DNA from: Roseococcus microcysteis
GTDB taxonomy: Bacteria; Pseudomonadota; Alphaproteobacteria; Acetobacterales; Acetobacteraceae
NCBI RefSeq assembly: GCF_014764365.1
Contig: NZ_CP061718.1
Span: 1,302,001-1,366,000 of the forward strand
Direction of reading: 5' to 3'
DNA: 64,000 nt
Below are positions 1-9,315 of this stretch, one piece after another (the first letter of the stretch is position 1; the number at the start of each line of letters is the position of its first letter). Both the position numbers and the translations under genes were made by a program. The notes beneath the pieces were generated by a model. That model did not search any database. It worked only from the letters and a program-made list of their open reading frames with translations, and was not told the DNA's origin.

Positions 1-1456
1 CGCTGCTCTTGCGCAGACCCGCCCAGAGCGAGAGCAGCGTGAGGGCGAGGATGACCAGCACCAGCGGCCGCGTCAGGAAGTCCCAGCCCGAGAACTGCAC
101 CGCCTGGTAGAGATAGCGCTCCGCCCCCAAGGACAGCACGAAGCCGATGAGGAAGGCCGGGCGCGACCAGCCGAAGCGGCGCATGAAGACGCCGAGCACG
201 CCGACGGCCACCAGCGCCAGCAGGTCGTAGTAGCTGCGCGTCGCCTGGAAGGCCGCGAAGCACAGCACCATCACCATGAAGGGCGCGATGAGCGTGTAGC
301 GCACGAGCGTCAGCTTCGCGATGCCGGGGGCGAGGGCGATGCACAGCGCCGTGCCCAGCAGGTTCGCGATCGCGAGCGACCAGATGATGGTGTAGGTGAT
401 GTTGAGGTCGCGCTCGGCCATGGAGGGGCCCGGCTGCAGCCCCAGCAGGATCATCCCCGCCAGGAAGATCGCCATGGAGCCCGAGCCCGGGATGCCGAAG
501 AGCAGCGTGGGCAGCAGCGCGCCGCCCTGCACCGCGTTGTTGGCCGATTCCGGGGCGATGACACCGCGGATCTCGCCCTTGCCGTATTGGCTGCGGTCCT
601 TCGAGGTCTGCATGGCGTGGCTGTAGGCGATCCAGTCCACCACGCTGCCGCCGATGCCGGGGATGGCGCCGATCAGCGCGCCGATGCCGGAGCAGCGCAG
701 CACCAGGCCCGGGTTGCGGATCACGTCGCGCACGCCCTGGAACCAGCCGCGCCCGAGGCTCTGCCCCTGCTTCGCGATGGCGCCGCCGCCGCGCAGCAGG
801 TCGAACATCTCGGGCAGGGCGAAGATGCCCAGGCCCACGATGACGAGCGGCAGGCCATCGCTGAGATAGAGCGTGTCGAAATCCATCCGGTATTCGCCGG
901 TGGCGGGGGCGGCGCCGATCATGCCGAAGGCGAGGCCGAGGCAGGCCGCCGCCACGCCCTTGGCGAGGTTCCCGCCCGAGAGCGCCGCCACGGTGGATAG
1001 TCCGAACAGCGTCAGCATGAACAATTCGGCCGAGCCGAAGGCCAGGATGATGGGCCGCGCCGCCAGCACCGCCGCCGTCAGCACCACGGCGCCGAACATC
1101 CCCCCCAGCATGGAGGCGAAGAAGGCGGCCGCCAGCGCGCGCGCCGCCTCGCCCTGGCGGGCCAGGGGGAAGCCGTCCAGCACCGTGGCCTGTGACGCGG
1201 AGGAGCCGGGAATGCCCATCAGGATGGAGGAGAAGGTGTCGGCCGTCGGCACCACCGCCACCAGGCCGATCAGCATGGCCAGCGCCGAGGTCTGGTCCAT
1301 GCCGTAGATGAAGGGCAGCAGCAGCGACAGGCCGGCGATGCCCCCCAGCCCCGGCAGCACGCCGATGACGAGGCCCACCGTCACCCCCACCATCATGAAG
1401 GTCATGTGCTTGAGGGTGAGCAGGTCGAGCAACGTGCTCAGCAGCAGGTCCAGCAT
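1..1456 (-). CDS. tctA: TctA-family permease of a tripartite tricarboxylate transporter (3' end outside window)
   Basis: Large membrane subunit of a TTT carboxylate importer. About 485 codons are visible; the stop lies beyond base 1. The protein is almost entirely hydrophobic helices. It carries the duplicated family signature: GVLPGLGG near residues 32-39 and AIPGIGG in the second half. The start is the ATG at 1454-1456, giving MLDLLLSTLL. It lies 28 nt downstream of a TctC receptor gene and is surely co-transcribed with it. No tctB (small four-helix subunit) lies between the receptors and tctA, where it often sits, so it is either beyond the window edge or encoded elsewhere. Family assignment is firm; the substrate (citrate, tartrate or another carboxylate) cannot be read from sequence. 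Confidence 0.93.
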   Translation of the reverse strand, partial: MLDLLLSTLLDLLTLKHMTFMMVGVTVGLVIGVLPGLGGIAGLSLLLPFIYGMDQTSALAMLIGLVAVVPTADTFSSILMGIPGSSASQATVLDGFPLARQGEAARALAAAFFASMLGGMFGAVVLTAAVLAARPIILAFGSAELFMLTLFGLSTVAALSGGNLAKGVAAACLGLAFGMIGAAPATGEYRMDFDTLYLSDGLPLVIVGLGIFALPEMFDLLRGGGAIAKQGQSLGRGWFQGVRDVIRNPGLVLRCSGIGALIGAIPGIGGSVVDWIAYSHAMQTSKDRSQYGKGEIRGVIAPESANNAVQGGALLPTLLFGIPGSGSMAIFLAGMILLGLQPGPSMAERDLNITYTIIWSLAIANLLGTALCIALAPGIAKLTLVRYTLIAPFMVMVLCFAAFQATRSYYDLLALVAVGVLGVFMRRFGWSRPAFLIGFVLSLGAERYLYQAVQFSGWDFLTRPLVLVILALTLLSLWAGLRKSS

Positions 1457-1484
1457 GATGGGGCTTTCGGTGGCGGGGGCGGTG

Positions 1485-2570
1485 TCAGAAGCGCACGTTG
1501 TGGTGGGTGGTCAGGAAGTTCCGCGCCCATTCCCGCGCCTCGGGCGAGATGGTGGTGGCGTGGCGGTAGAGGCTTTCCGCCGCATCGCCCACCGCCTGCG
1601 GATAGACGCCGAGCACGGTCTCGCCGCGCGCCTTGAGTTCGGGGTCGGCCACCATGTCCTCGAAGGCGCGCCGGTAGGCGGCGATGATGGGGGCGGGGGT
1701 GGATTTCAGCAGCACGGCCGGCTTCTGCCCCGCGAAGGCCGCGATGGAGGCGGCGCGATAGGCCTCATAGGCCTGGCCCTCCGGCGCGCGGTTGTGCATG
1801 CGCTGGTAGACTTCCTCGAAGGTCGGAATGTCGGGGAAGGAGGGGTCGCGCTGGATGTTGCCCTGCGCGTCCGGCAGCCCGTAGGAAAACAGCGGCACGC
1901 CCTGCCCCGCCTGCACCAGCGGCACCACCTGGCTGAGATAGGCGGGCGTGGTCTGGTGGTCGATGGAGCCGTCGCCGCGCTCGACCGCGATGCGCGCCTC
2001 GCCGCGGCCGCGCATGCCGAAGACGTAGCGCACGTTCAGCCCCAGCAGATGCAGCGCCAGGATGGGCACGAGGTCGAAGCCCGTCGCACCCTGGCTCGGG
2101 AAGACCAGCTCCTGCCCGCGCAGGCGGGCGATGTCGGCGCCGTCCGTGATGCCGGTGCGGGTCGAGACCCAGACCACGCCGCCGGTGGGCGAGACGATGA
2201 CGGGCGTCCAGTTCGCGTAGTCATAGCGCACGCGCCGGTCGCCCAGCAGGAAGGGCAGATGCGTGGAGGCGGAGGGGCCGAAGAGGCTCGACCCGTCCGG
2301 CCGCGCCCGCTGCGCCCAGTCATTGCTGCCCGTGATGGAACCGCCGCCGGGGACGTTGCGCACGATGACATTGGGCTGGCCCGGCAGATGGCGCGAGAGG
2401 AAGGGGGCCAGGAAACGCGCCCAGACATCGCTGCCGCCGGCCTCGGCGAAGGGGATCACGAATTCGATGGTGCGGCCGGCGAAAGTCACGGGCGCCTGGG
2501 CGATGGCGGGGGTGGCCAAGGTGGCGGCCCCCGCGGCCCCCAGCAGCGTGCGGCGATGCAGCTTCGTCAT
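1485..2570 (-). CDS. TctC/Bug-family periplasmic substrate-binding protein (copy 2)
   Basis: Periplasmic receptor of the TTT system, 361 residues. The N-terminus HRRTLLGAAGAA followed by AIAQA looks like a twin-arginine or Sec signal peptide cut after about residue 26. The mature part starts with the Bug-family signature FAGRTIEFVIPFAEAGGSD and continues with VRNVPGGGSITG. It is clearly paralogous to the gene just upstream, and both end in EARxWxRNxLTTxHNVRF. It sits between that paralogue and tctA in one minus-strand transcription unit. Two receptors feeding one permease would broaden the ligand range; the ligands are unknown. Confidence 0.93.
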   Translation of the reverse strand: MTKLHRRTLLGAAGAATLATPAIAQAPVTFAGRTIEFVIPFAEAGGSDVWARFLAPFLSRHLPGQPNVIVRNVPGGGSITGSNDWAQRARPDGSSLFGPSASTHLPFLLGDRRVRYDYANWTPVIVSPTGGVVWVSTRTGITDGADIARLRGQELVFPSQGATGFDLVPILALHLLGLNVRYVFGMRGRGEARIAVERGDGSIDHQTTPAYLSQVVPLVQAGQGVPLFSYGLPDAQGNIQRDPSFPDIPTFEEVYQRMHNRAPEGQAYEAYRAASIAAFAGQKPAVLLKSTPAPIIAAYRRAFEDMVADPELKARGETVLGVYPQAVGDAAESLYRHATTISPEAREWARNFLTTHHNVRF

Positions 2571-2599
2571 GGCGTTGTCCTTCCTTGTCTGTTCTTGGT

Positions 2600-2626
2600 G
2601 GCGGGCGCACCACGGGCACGCCCGCC
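2600..2626 (-). other. Intercistronic stem-loop between the two TctC genes
   Basis: GGCGGGCG at 2600-2607 pairs perfectly with CGCCCGCC at 2619-2626 across an 11-nt loop. It lies in the 63-nt gap after the first receptor gene and has no U-tract. It is therefore more likely an mRNA-stabilising or attenuating hairpin that raises receptor over permease expression than a full terminator. The function is inferred from position only. Confidence 0.4.
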
Positions 2627-2633
2627 GCGCGCG

Positions 2634-3734
2634 TCAGAAGCGCACGTTGTGGTTCGTCGTCAGGTAGTTGCGCACCCATTCCCGCGCCTCGGGCGCGATG
2701 GTGGTGCCGAGGCGATAGAGGGGCCCGATGGCATCGCCCGTGGCCTGCTCGTATTCGCCCAGGGCCGCGTCCTTGTTCGCGAGCAATTCGGGGTCGGTCA
2801 TCATGGAGGCGAAGGCGGCCTTGTAGGTCTCCACGATGTTGGCGGGCGTGTTGGGCGGCAGCATCACGGGCTTCTGGGCCGCGAAGCCTGCGGTCGCGAA
2901 GGCCAGGTAGGCGTCATAGGCGACACCCGAGGGCTTGCGCCCGTGCATCATCTCATAGGCTTCGGTGAAGTGCGGGATGTCGGGGAAGGTCGGGTCGCGC
3001 TGCGGCACGCCCTGCGCGTCCACGACACCCCAGGAAAACAGCGGCACGGCATTGCCCGCCTGCACCATGGGCACCACCTGCCGCAGATAGGCGGAGCTGG
3101 TCTGGTAGTCGATGCTGGCCTCGCCGCGCTCCAGCGCGAGGCGCCCCTCGCCGCGGCCGCGCATGCCGAAGACGTGGCGCACGCGCAGGCCCAGCGCCTC
3201 GAAGGCCAGCATGGGCACGACGTCGAGCGAGGTCGCCCCCTGGCTGGCATAGACCAGCTCCTGCCCGCGCAGCCGGCCCAGCTCCGACGCATTGGCCACG
3301 CCGAAGCGCGCCGGGATGTAGCAGACGCCGCCGGTCGGCGAGACGAAGACGGGCGGCATGTTGGCGTAGCTGAAGCGCACCCGCCGGTCGCCCAGCAGGA
3401 AGGGCACCTGGGTGGAACCGGAGGTGCCGATGAAGCTCATCCCGTCCGGCCGCGCGCGGGCGTAGAAGTCGTTGGTGCCGGTGATCGAGCCGCCGCCGGG
3501 CACGTTGCGGATGATGATGGTGGGCCGCCCCGGCATGTGCCGCGACAGGAAGGGGGCCAGGAAGCGCGCCCAGACATCGCTGCCGCCGCCCTCGGCGAAG
3601 GGGATGACCCATTCCAGCGTGCGGCCGCTGAAATCCACGCGCGAATCCGCGCGCGTCTGGGCCTGCGCCACGACGGGGGCTGAGGCGAGGGCGGCGCCGC
3701 CGGCCATCAGGGTGCGGCGGGTGATGGGGCTCAT
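2634..3734 (-). CDS. TctC/Bug-family periplasmic substrate-binding protein (copy 1)
   Basis: First gene of the minus-strand TTT unit, 366 residues. The N-terminus is TRRTLMAGGAAL with a probable cleavage site near VVAQAQ (residues 21-26), then the Bug-type lobe beginning FSGRTLEWVIPFAEGGGSD and VPGGGSITG. It is highly similar to the downstream copy through its length, including the same C-terminal motif, so the pair looks like a tandem duplication. The start at 3734 (MSPITRR) leaves about 330 nt of non-coding DNA before the divergent tpsB gene, which must hold both promoters. Confidence 0.93.
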   Translation of the reverse strand: MSPITRRTLMAGGAALASAPVVAQAQTRADSRVDFSGRTLEWVIPFAEGGGSDVWARFLAPFLSRHMPGRPTIIIRNVPGGGSITGTNDFYARARPDGMSFIGTSGSTQVPFLLGDRRVRFSYANMPPVFVSPTGGVCYIPARFGVANASELGRLRGQELVYASQGATSLDVVPMLAFEALGLRVRHVFGMRGRGEGRLALERGEASIDYQTSSAYLRQVVPMVQAGNAVPLFSWGVVDAQGVPQRDPTFPDIPHFTEAYEMMHGRKPSGVAYDAYLAFATAGFAAQKPVMLPPNTPANIVETYKAAFASMMTDPELLANKDAALGEYEQATGDAIGPLYRLGTTIAPEAREWVRNYLTTNHNVRF

Positions 3735-4065
3735 GATGGACGTCTCCCTGGAATCGGCTTTTCGCCCAGGCCGGCGCGCGGATGGGCTTTGCAGCAGGCT
3801 TGCCGGGCGGATGCGCCAGGGTCAAGCCAGGATTGCATGTAGCCCGTGGCTCCGCATGTCCGGTCACGTCACGCACCTGACAAGCGCGGCCAGCGGGGAA
3901 ACGCCACCACGGGTTGCGGGCCGGCAGGAAAAACGGAGAAATACGCCGCATGCGTGCATTGTCTCTCGCGCTTCCGTAAAATAACGCCAATACGGCGTAT
4001 TCCTTGGTTGTGACGTTCTGCGAATGTTGCGGATAAGTCTGGCGCGGTGACGCGGGGGAAAACCG
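3735..4065. promoter_or_regulatory. Divergent promoter region with a 13-bp palindrome
   Basis: This gap between the TTT receptor (minus) and tpsB (plus) has no convincing ORF and is locally AT-richer than its surroundings. It contains a near-perfect palindrome, AATACGGCGTATT at 3989-4001 (arms AATACG/CGTATT around a central G). A related half-site, AATACGCCG at 3940-3948, is the exact inverted repeat of 3993-4001. Together these look like two operator sites about 50 bp apart for a dimeric regulator of one or both flanking operons. No regulator gene is adjacent. Confidence 0.45.
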
Positions 4066-5865
4066 ATGGGGGGTTCACGAATTCGCCTGTGGCGCGGTCA
4101 CTGCAAAGTGGCGCTGCGCCGTGGTCTGTTCCTGACCTCACTTGCCGCGACCCTGCCGGTCATCGCCCAGGCCCAGCCCGCGCCACCCGCCATCGCGCCG
4201 CAGGAGGTGCTGCGCGACATCGTGCCCCCCGCCCCGCCGCGCCTCTCGCCCGGCCTGCAAGGTCCGGCCATCACCGCGACACCCATCGCCCCGGGCGCGC
4301 CCGATGTGCGGATCGGCCGCGTCAGCCTCACCGGCAACGAGACCCTGCCCGCCGCGCGGCTCGAACGCCATGTCGCGGGGCTGGCGGGCCGCCAGGTGAG
4401 CCAGTCCGAGATCGAGGCCGCGCGCATCGCGGTCCTGACCGAATACCGCCAGGCCGGCTATCCCTTCATCAGCGTGGCCATCACCGGCGAGCCCGGCGCC
4501 GAGGGCTTCGACCTCAGCGTGACGGTGCGCGAGGGGCGCATCGCGCGCGTGCGCCTCAGCCAGGATATCGGCCCCGCCGGCGTGCAGGTGCTGCGCTTCC
4601 TGGAGGGCGCGGTGTCGGAGGGCGCCGCCTCGGTCGCGCGGATCGAGCGCGCGCTGCTGCTGGCGGGCGACGTGCCGGGTGTCACGGTGCGCGGCGTGCT
4701 GCGCCCGCTGGAAGGCGGCGTGGCGGGGGAGCTGGAATTGCTGGCCGACGTCTCGCGCCGCCCCTTCTCGGGGCTGCTGACGGTGGACAATCGCGGCTTC
4801 CGCCTGACGGGGCCGGTGCAGTTCCTGGCCCTGGCCCAGGGCAATTCCTTCACCTCGCTGGGCGAGCGGACGGAGGCCGCCTTCTTCACCTCGGCCGAGG
4901 CGGAATCCCTCTTCGGCCAGGCGACGACGGAATTCTTCGTGGGTAGTTCGGGGCTGCGGGTGCGGCTCTACGCCGGGGCGGGGCGCACCACGCCCAGCGG
5001 GCCGCTCGCAGAGATCGGCTATGCGGGCTTCACCACCACGGCGGGCGTGGCGCTCTCCTACCCCGTCATCCGCAGCCGTGCCATGAACCTGACGGTCGGC
5101 GCCCAGTTCGACATCTTCGACAACACGGTGGACACGGGCGCGGCGCCGGCGGTGCGGGCCAGCCATGACAGCCTGCGCGTGCTGCGCGCGGGCTTCGACG
5201 GGAATTTCCGCGACACGCTGCTCTCCTTCGCGCCGGCGGCCGCGACGACACAGGGCCTCGTGCGCCTGCACCAGGGCATCGCGGCGCTGGGGGCCACGCG
5301 CGCGGGCAGCCTGCCCGGCCCTTCCCGCCGCGGCAGCGATGCGGGCTTCACCAAGATCTCGGGCGAGCTGACGCGCACCCAGCCGCTCCTCGCCCTCAGC
5401 GAGAATGCGCTGTTCAGCCTGCAGGCCACGCTGGCCGGGCAATGGAGCGATGCCGTGCTGCCGGCGGCCGAGAAATACTTCCTGGGCGGCAACCGCATCG
5501 GCCGCGGCTTCTACACGGGCCAGGTGAGCGGTGACCGCGCGGTGGCCATCGCGCTGGAGGCGCAGCTCGACCTGCGGCTGCCGAATTTCACGCTGGAATT
5601 CACGCCGGGCCAGCCCACCGAAATCCGGCACAGCGCGCAGCTCTACATGTTCTACGATGCGGGCCGGACCTACGAGAACCTGCCCACCGACCCCGACCGC
5701 CGGGTGGAATCCTTCGGCGGCGGGGTGCGGACGGTGTTCAACGACGTCTTCCACCTCGACATCGAGGCCGTGCACCGCATCACCCGCCGGGTGGATGCGG
5801 GCGGGGCCGCGGTGCCGCCGCTCGCCGCCACGGCGGGCTATGTGCGCGCGCTGATGCGGTTCTGA
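4066..5865 (+). CDS. TpsB/ShlB-FhaC family two-partner-secretion outer-membrane transporter
   Basis: Outer-membrane pore that exports the TpsA exoprotein encoded immediately downstream; 599 residues, the usual size for the family. A signal peptide (LRRGLFLTSLAATLPVIAQAQ) is followed by a proline-rich linker. A POTRA domain follows at about residues 80-155 (VRIGRVSLTGNETLPAARL onward), and then a beta-barrel. The conserved barrel segment GGNRIGRGF...SGDRA near residues 474-492 matches the VRGDR-type motif of lid loop L6. The protein ends in an aromatic residue (ALMRF), as outer-membrane barrels do. The start could also be a later codon, since the first 15 residues are poorly charged. The gap to tpsA is 44 nt. 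Confidence 0.93.
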   Translation: MGGSRIRLWRGHCKVALRRGLFLTSLAATLPVIAQAQPAPPAIAPQEVLRDIVPPAPPRLSPGLQGPAITATPIAPGAPDVRIGRVSLTGNETLPAARLERHVAGLAGRQVSQSEIEAARIAVLTEYRQAGYPFISVAITGEPGAEGFDLSVTVREGRIARVRLSQDIGPAGVQVLRFLEGAVSEGAASVARIERALLLAGDVPGVTVRGVLRPLEGGVAGELELLADVSRRPFSGLLTVDNRGFRLTGPVQFLALAQGNSFTSLGERTEAAFFTSAEAESLFGQATTEFFVGSSGLRVRLYAGAGRTTPSGPLAEIGYAGFTTTAGVALSYPVIRSRAMNLTVGAQFDIFDNTVDTGAAPAVRASHDSLRVLRAGFDGNFRDTLLSFAPAAATTQGLVRLHQGIAALGATRAGSLPGPSRRGSDAGFTKISGELTRTQPLLALSENALFSLQATLAGQWSDAVLPAAEKYFLGGNRIGRGFYTGQVSGDRAVAIALEAQLDLRLPNFTLEFTPGQPTEIRHSAQLYMFYDAGRTYENLPTDPDRRVESFGGGVRTVFNDVFHLDIEAVHRITRRVDAGGAAVPPLAATAGYVRALMRF

Positions 5866-5909
5866 GCCGACCCAACCCTTCCGCCCCCGGCCAGCATGGC
5901 CGTGGCCCG

Positions 5910-8300
5910 ATGCTGGAGCAACCGAGCATGGCCCCGAAGAGCATGGCGAAGAAGATCCCGAGCATCGCGGCCTGGGCCTCTCCCCGCGCGCTGCTGCTGG
6001 GCACGACCGCCCTGCTGCCGCTGGCCATGCTGTCCCCGGCCCAGGCCCAGGCGCCCAATGCCATGCCGACCGGCGGCCAGGTCACGGCCGGCCAGGCGCT
6101 GATCCAGCAGCAGGGCAACCGCACCCAGATCACCCAGGGCAGCGACCGCGCGGTGATCGACTGGCAGCGCTTCGACGTGGGGCGCGACGCCACGGTCAAC
6201 TTCACCCAGCCCAGCCAGAATGCCTGGACGCTGAACCGGGTGAACACGCCGGACCCGTCCATGATCGCCGGCCGCATCACGGCCAATGGCGGCGTGGCGA
6301 TCGTGAACCCCTCGGGCGTCGTCTTCGCCGAGGGCGCGCAGGTCAATGTGGGCTCGCTGGTGGCGAGCGCGGCCGGCATCACCAACCAGAACTTCATGGC
6401 CGGGCGGATGGTCTTCGACGGCACGCCCAATCTCGGCGCGCGCGTGGAGAACCGCGGCGAGATCACGGTGGCCGAGCGCGGCCTCGCCGCCCTGGTGGCG
6501 CCGGGCGTGGCCAACCAGGGCGCCATCCGCGCGCGGCTGGGCACGGCCATCGTGGCGGGTGCCGAGACCTATCGCCTCGACCTCGCGGGAGATGGGCTGC
6601 TGTCCATCGAGGTGACGGGGGCGGTGCGGCAGCGGCCCGATGGCGGCGCGGCGCTGGTGACCAATTCGGGCGTCATCGCGGCCGAGGGCGGGCAGGTCAT
6701 TCTCACCGCCCAGGCGGCGAGCGGGCTTGTCGAACAGGTGGTCCGCAACACGGGCCAGGTGACGGGCGCGCGCGTGGCCATCGAGGGCCGTGGCGGCGAG
6801 GTCGCCATCGCGGGCGGGGCGGTGACGGCGCCGGGCGGGCGGGTGGACATCACGGCCCCCGGCGCGGGGGTGACGGTGGCGGCGGGGGCCCGCGTCTCGG
6901 CCTCCGGTGCCGCGGGCGGTGGGCAGGTGCGGGTGGGCGGCAATGGCACGGCGCGCGCGCGCGTGGAGGGCCGGGTCGCCGCGCGCGGCACGGGGCCGAA
7001 CGCGCGCGGCGGCCGCGTGGCCGTGCAGGCGACCGAGCGGGTGACGGTGGCGGCGGGGGCGGAGCTGGATGCCTCGGGCGGCGCGGGCGGGGGCGAGGCG
7101 CTGGTCGGCACCACGGGGCTCGGCCGCGCCCAGACCATGGCGCGCGAGACGCTGCTGGAGAATGGGGCCACGGTGCGCGCGGACGCGACCGAGGCGGGGC
7201 CGGGCGGCGTCATCGTCGTGAACAGCGCCGAGCGCACGGCGATGGCGGCGCGGCTTTCCGCGCGCGGCGGCCCACAGGGGGGCGATGGCGGCTTCGTCGA
7301 GGTCTCGGGCATGCGGGGCCTGACGCTTAACTTCGCGCGGGTGGATGTGGGCGCGGGGCCGGGCGGGGCGGCGGGGACGCTGCTGATTGATCCGCGCAAC
7401 ATCATCGTGCGCGACACGGCGGCGAACCCGCCGGAGGAGACGGATGGCGCCCTGTCTGGCGGCGGCTTCACCACCGATGGCGCGGCGGGCGACCCCACCA
7501 CCGTCATCATCACCCCGGCCGACATCGCGGGCTTCGCCGGCAATGTGACGCTGGAGGCGCAGAACAGCCTGGTGGTGGCGAGCGCCATCACCATGCCCGC
7601 CCATTCCCTGACGCTGCGAACGACGAATTTCGGCGGCACGGGCATTGCGGTGAATGCCCCCATCTCCGTGCTGACGGGCAGCCTGACGCTCACCTCCAAC
7701 AGCGACATCGTGGTCAACGCCAACCTGTCGGCGAGTGGCGGCGTGAATTTCAACGCCACCTTCGGCATCACGGGCACGGGCGGCGTCACCACGCCCGGGA
7801 CGCTGCGCGTCCGCGGCTTCGACGAGACCGACGCCTCGGCCGCGCAGGGGTTGAACCTGACGGGCACGCATGACGTGGGGGCGCTGGACGTGCGGGGTTT
7901 CGACGCCTTCGTGTCCTTCGCGCAGGTGGCCCCGCTGGTCGTGACCCGGATGGAGGTGGGCGCGGGCGGGGTCGCGGAGCTGGGCTCGGACGGGCTGATC
8001 TCGGGCGGCAACATCACGGCGGGCGACCTCGTCATCCGTGGCGCCGCGATGGGCACCAGCCGCGCCGGCGGGCTGGAGGTGACCGGCACCAATGCCGTGG
8101 CGCGGCTCGATGCGCGCACGGCCGACGCGGCGCTGACCTTCGCGCAGGCGGGCGGCTTCGAGGTGGTGCAGGCCAATGCGGGCACAGGGGATGTCACCCT
8201 GGGCTCGGACGGGACCATCACGGGCGGCCATGTCGTCGCGGACACGCTCATCATCCGCGATGCCACGTTGGGGGCTTCGGCGCGGGCGCGCTCGACCTGA
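5910..8300 (+). CDS. TpsA filamentous-haemagglutinin-like exoprotein, N-terminal part (frameshifted)
   Basis: First 796 codons of a giant secreted beta-helix protein exported by the adjacent TpsB. After a signal peptide (about residues 22-50, ending SPAQAQA) comes the TPS secretion domain, with NPSGVVF at residues 133-139, the counterpart of the NPNG-type motif. A long run of short glycine/alanine/valine beta-helix coils follows. The frame breaks in the G run at 8270-8274: adding one G reads on without a stop into the downstream frame and restores the repeat pattern (LIIRDATLGGFGAGALDL). The two halves are therefore one gene of about 3250 codons, 5910-15667. An in-frame ATG at 5928 has a GGAG 9 nt upstream and may be the true start. 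Confidence 0.88.
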   Translation: MLEQPSMAPKSMAKKIPSIAAWASPRALLLGTTALLPLAMLSPAQAQAPNAMPTGGQVTAGQALIQQQGNRTQITQGSDRAVIDWQRFDVGRDATVNFTQPSQNAWTLNRVNTPDPSMIAGRITANGGVAIVNPSGVVFAEGAQVNVGSLVASAAGITNQNFMAGRMVFDGTPNLGARVENRGEITVAERGLAALVAPGVANQGAIRARLGTAIVAGAETYRLDLAGDGLLSIEVTGAVRQRPDGGAALVTNSGVIAAEGGQVILTAQAASGLVEQVVRNTGQVTGARVAIEGRGGEVAIAGGAVTAPGGRVDITAPGAGVTVAAGARVSASGAAGGGQVRVGGNGTARARVEGRVAARGTGPNARGGRVAVQATERVTVAAGAELDASGGAGGGEALVGTTGLGRAQTMARETLLENGATVRADATEAGPGGVIVVNSAERTAMAARLSARGGPQGGDGGFVEVSGMRGLTLNFARVDVGAGPGGAAGTLLIDPRNIIVRDTAANPPEETDGALSGGGFTTDGAAGDPTTVIITPADIAGFAGNVTLEAQNSLVVASAITMPAHSLTLRTTNFGGTGIAVNAPISVLTGSLTLTSNSDIVVNANLSASGGVNFNATFGITGTGGVTTPGTLRVRGFDETDASAAQGLNLTGTHDVGALDVRGFDAFVSFAQVAPLVVTRMEVGAGGVAELGSDGLISGGNITAGDLVIRGAAMGTSRAGGLEVTGTNAVARLDARTADAALTFAQAGGFEVVQANAGTGDVTLGSDGTITGGHVVADTLIIRDATLGASARARST

Positions 8301-9315
8301 CCGGGGCGGGCAACGCCATCGGCACGCTCGACGCGCGGACCATGGGTGGCAACCTGGCCTTCGCCCAGATGGCGGGCTTTTCCGTCACCAACGCGGTCGC
8401 GGCCTTCGCCGATGTGACGCTGGGTTCGGACGGCGTCATCCAGGGCACGGGCGGGGGTGGCAACAACCTCATCATCCGCGGCGCCGACCTCGATGCGGCG
8501 AGCCGCGCGGGCGGGCTGGATCTGGTGGGCAACTTCTCCGGGACACTCGACGCGCGGGTGAACGACGCCGCCCTGAGCTACCGGCAGAACAACGGCTTCG
8601 AGGTGGCGCAGGCGAATGCGGGCACGGGCGATGTGACCCTCGGCTCCAACTTCGCCATCACGGGCGGCAATGTCACGGGCGGCACGCTGATCATCCGGGG
8701 GCTGGGCCTCGCCGAGACGCTGGCGGGCGGGCTGGACCTCCGCGGCAACGCCATCGCCACGCTCAATGCGCGGACCTCGGGGGCGCTGACCTTCGCCCAG
8801 GCCGGGGGCTTCGCGGTGGCCCGGGCGGCTTCCTCCGCCGGTGACGTGACGCTGGGCTCGGACGGGGTCATCTCCGGTGGTGGCGTGGCGGGGGGCACGC
8901 TGACCATCCGCGACGCCGGGCTCGACATGGCGAATGGCCGGGCGGGCGGGCTGGAGATCACCGGCACCAACACCATCGCCACCCTCAACGCGCGCACCGA
9001 CAACGCGGCGCTGACCTTCGCGCAGGCGGCCGCCTTCACGGTGGCGCAGGCCAATGCGGGAAGCGGCGATGTCACGCTGGGCTCGGACGGGATCATCTCC
9101 GGCGGCGGCGTGGCGGGGGGCACGCTCTTCATCCGCGACGCCGGGCTCGACCTCACCGATGGCCGCGCGGGCGGGCTGGACATCACCGGCACCAACGCCA
9201 TCGCCACGCTCGATGCGCGCACGGATGGCGCGGCGCTGACCTACCGGCAGGGCGCGGGCTTCACGGTGCTGCAGGCCAATGCGCGCAGCGGCGCGGGCAC
9301 GGGCACGGGAGACAT
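7977..9315 (+). repeat. Six tandem 70-75-residue repeats in TpsA
   Basis: Six consecutive units, each opening with (V/E)(T)LGSDGxIxGG, continuing GTLxIRDAGL, RAGGLxITGTN and IATLDARTxxAALTFAQ, and closing with VxQANAGxGD. Units five and six are nearly identical, which suggests recent duplication or gene conversion. The second unit spans the frameshift at 8270-8274, and the repeat pattern fixes where the frame was lost. Confidence 0.85.
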
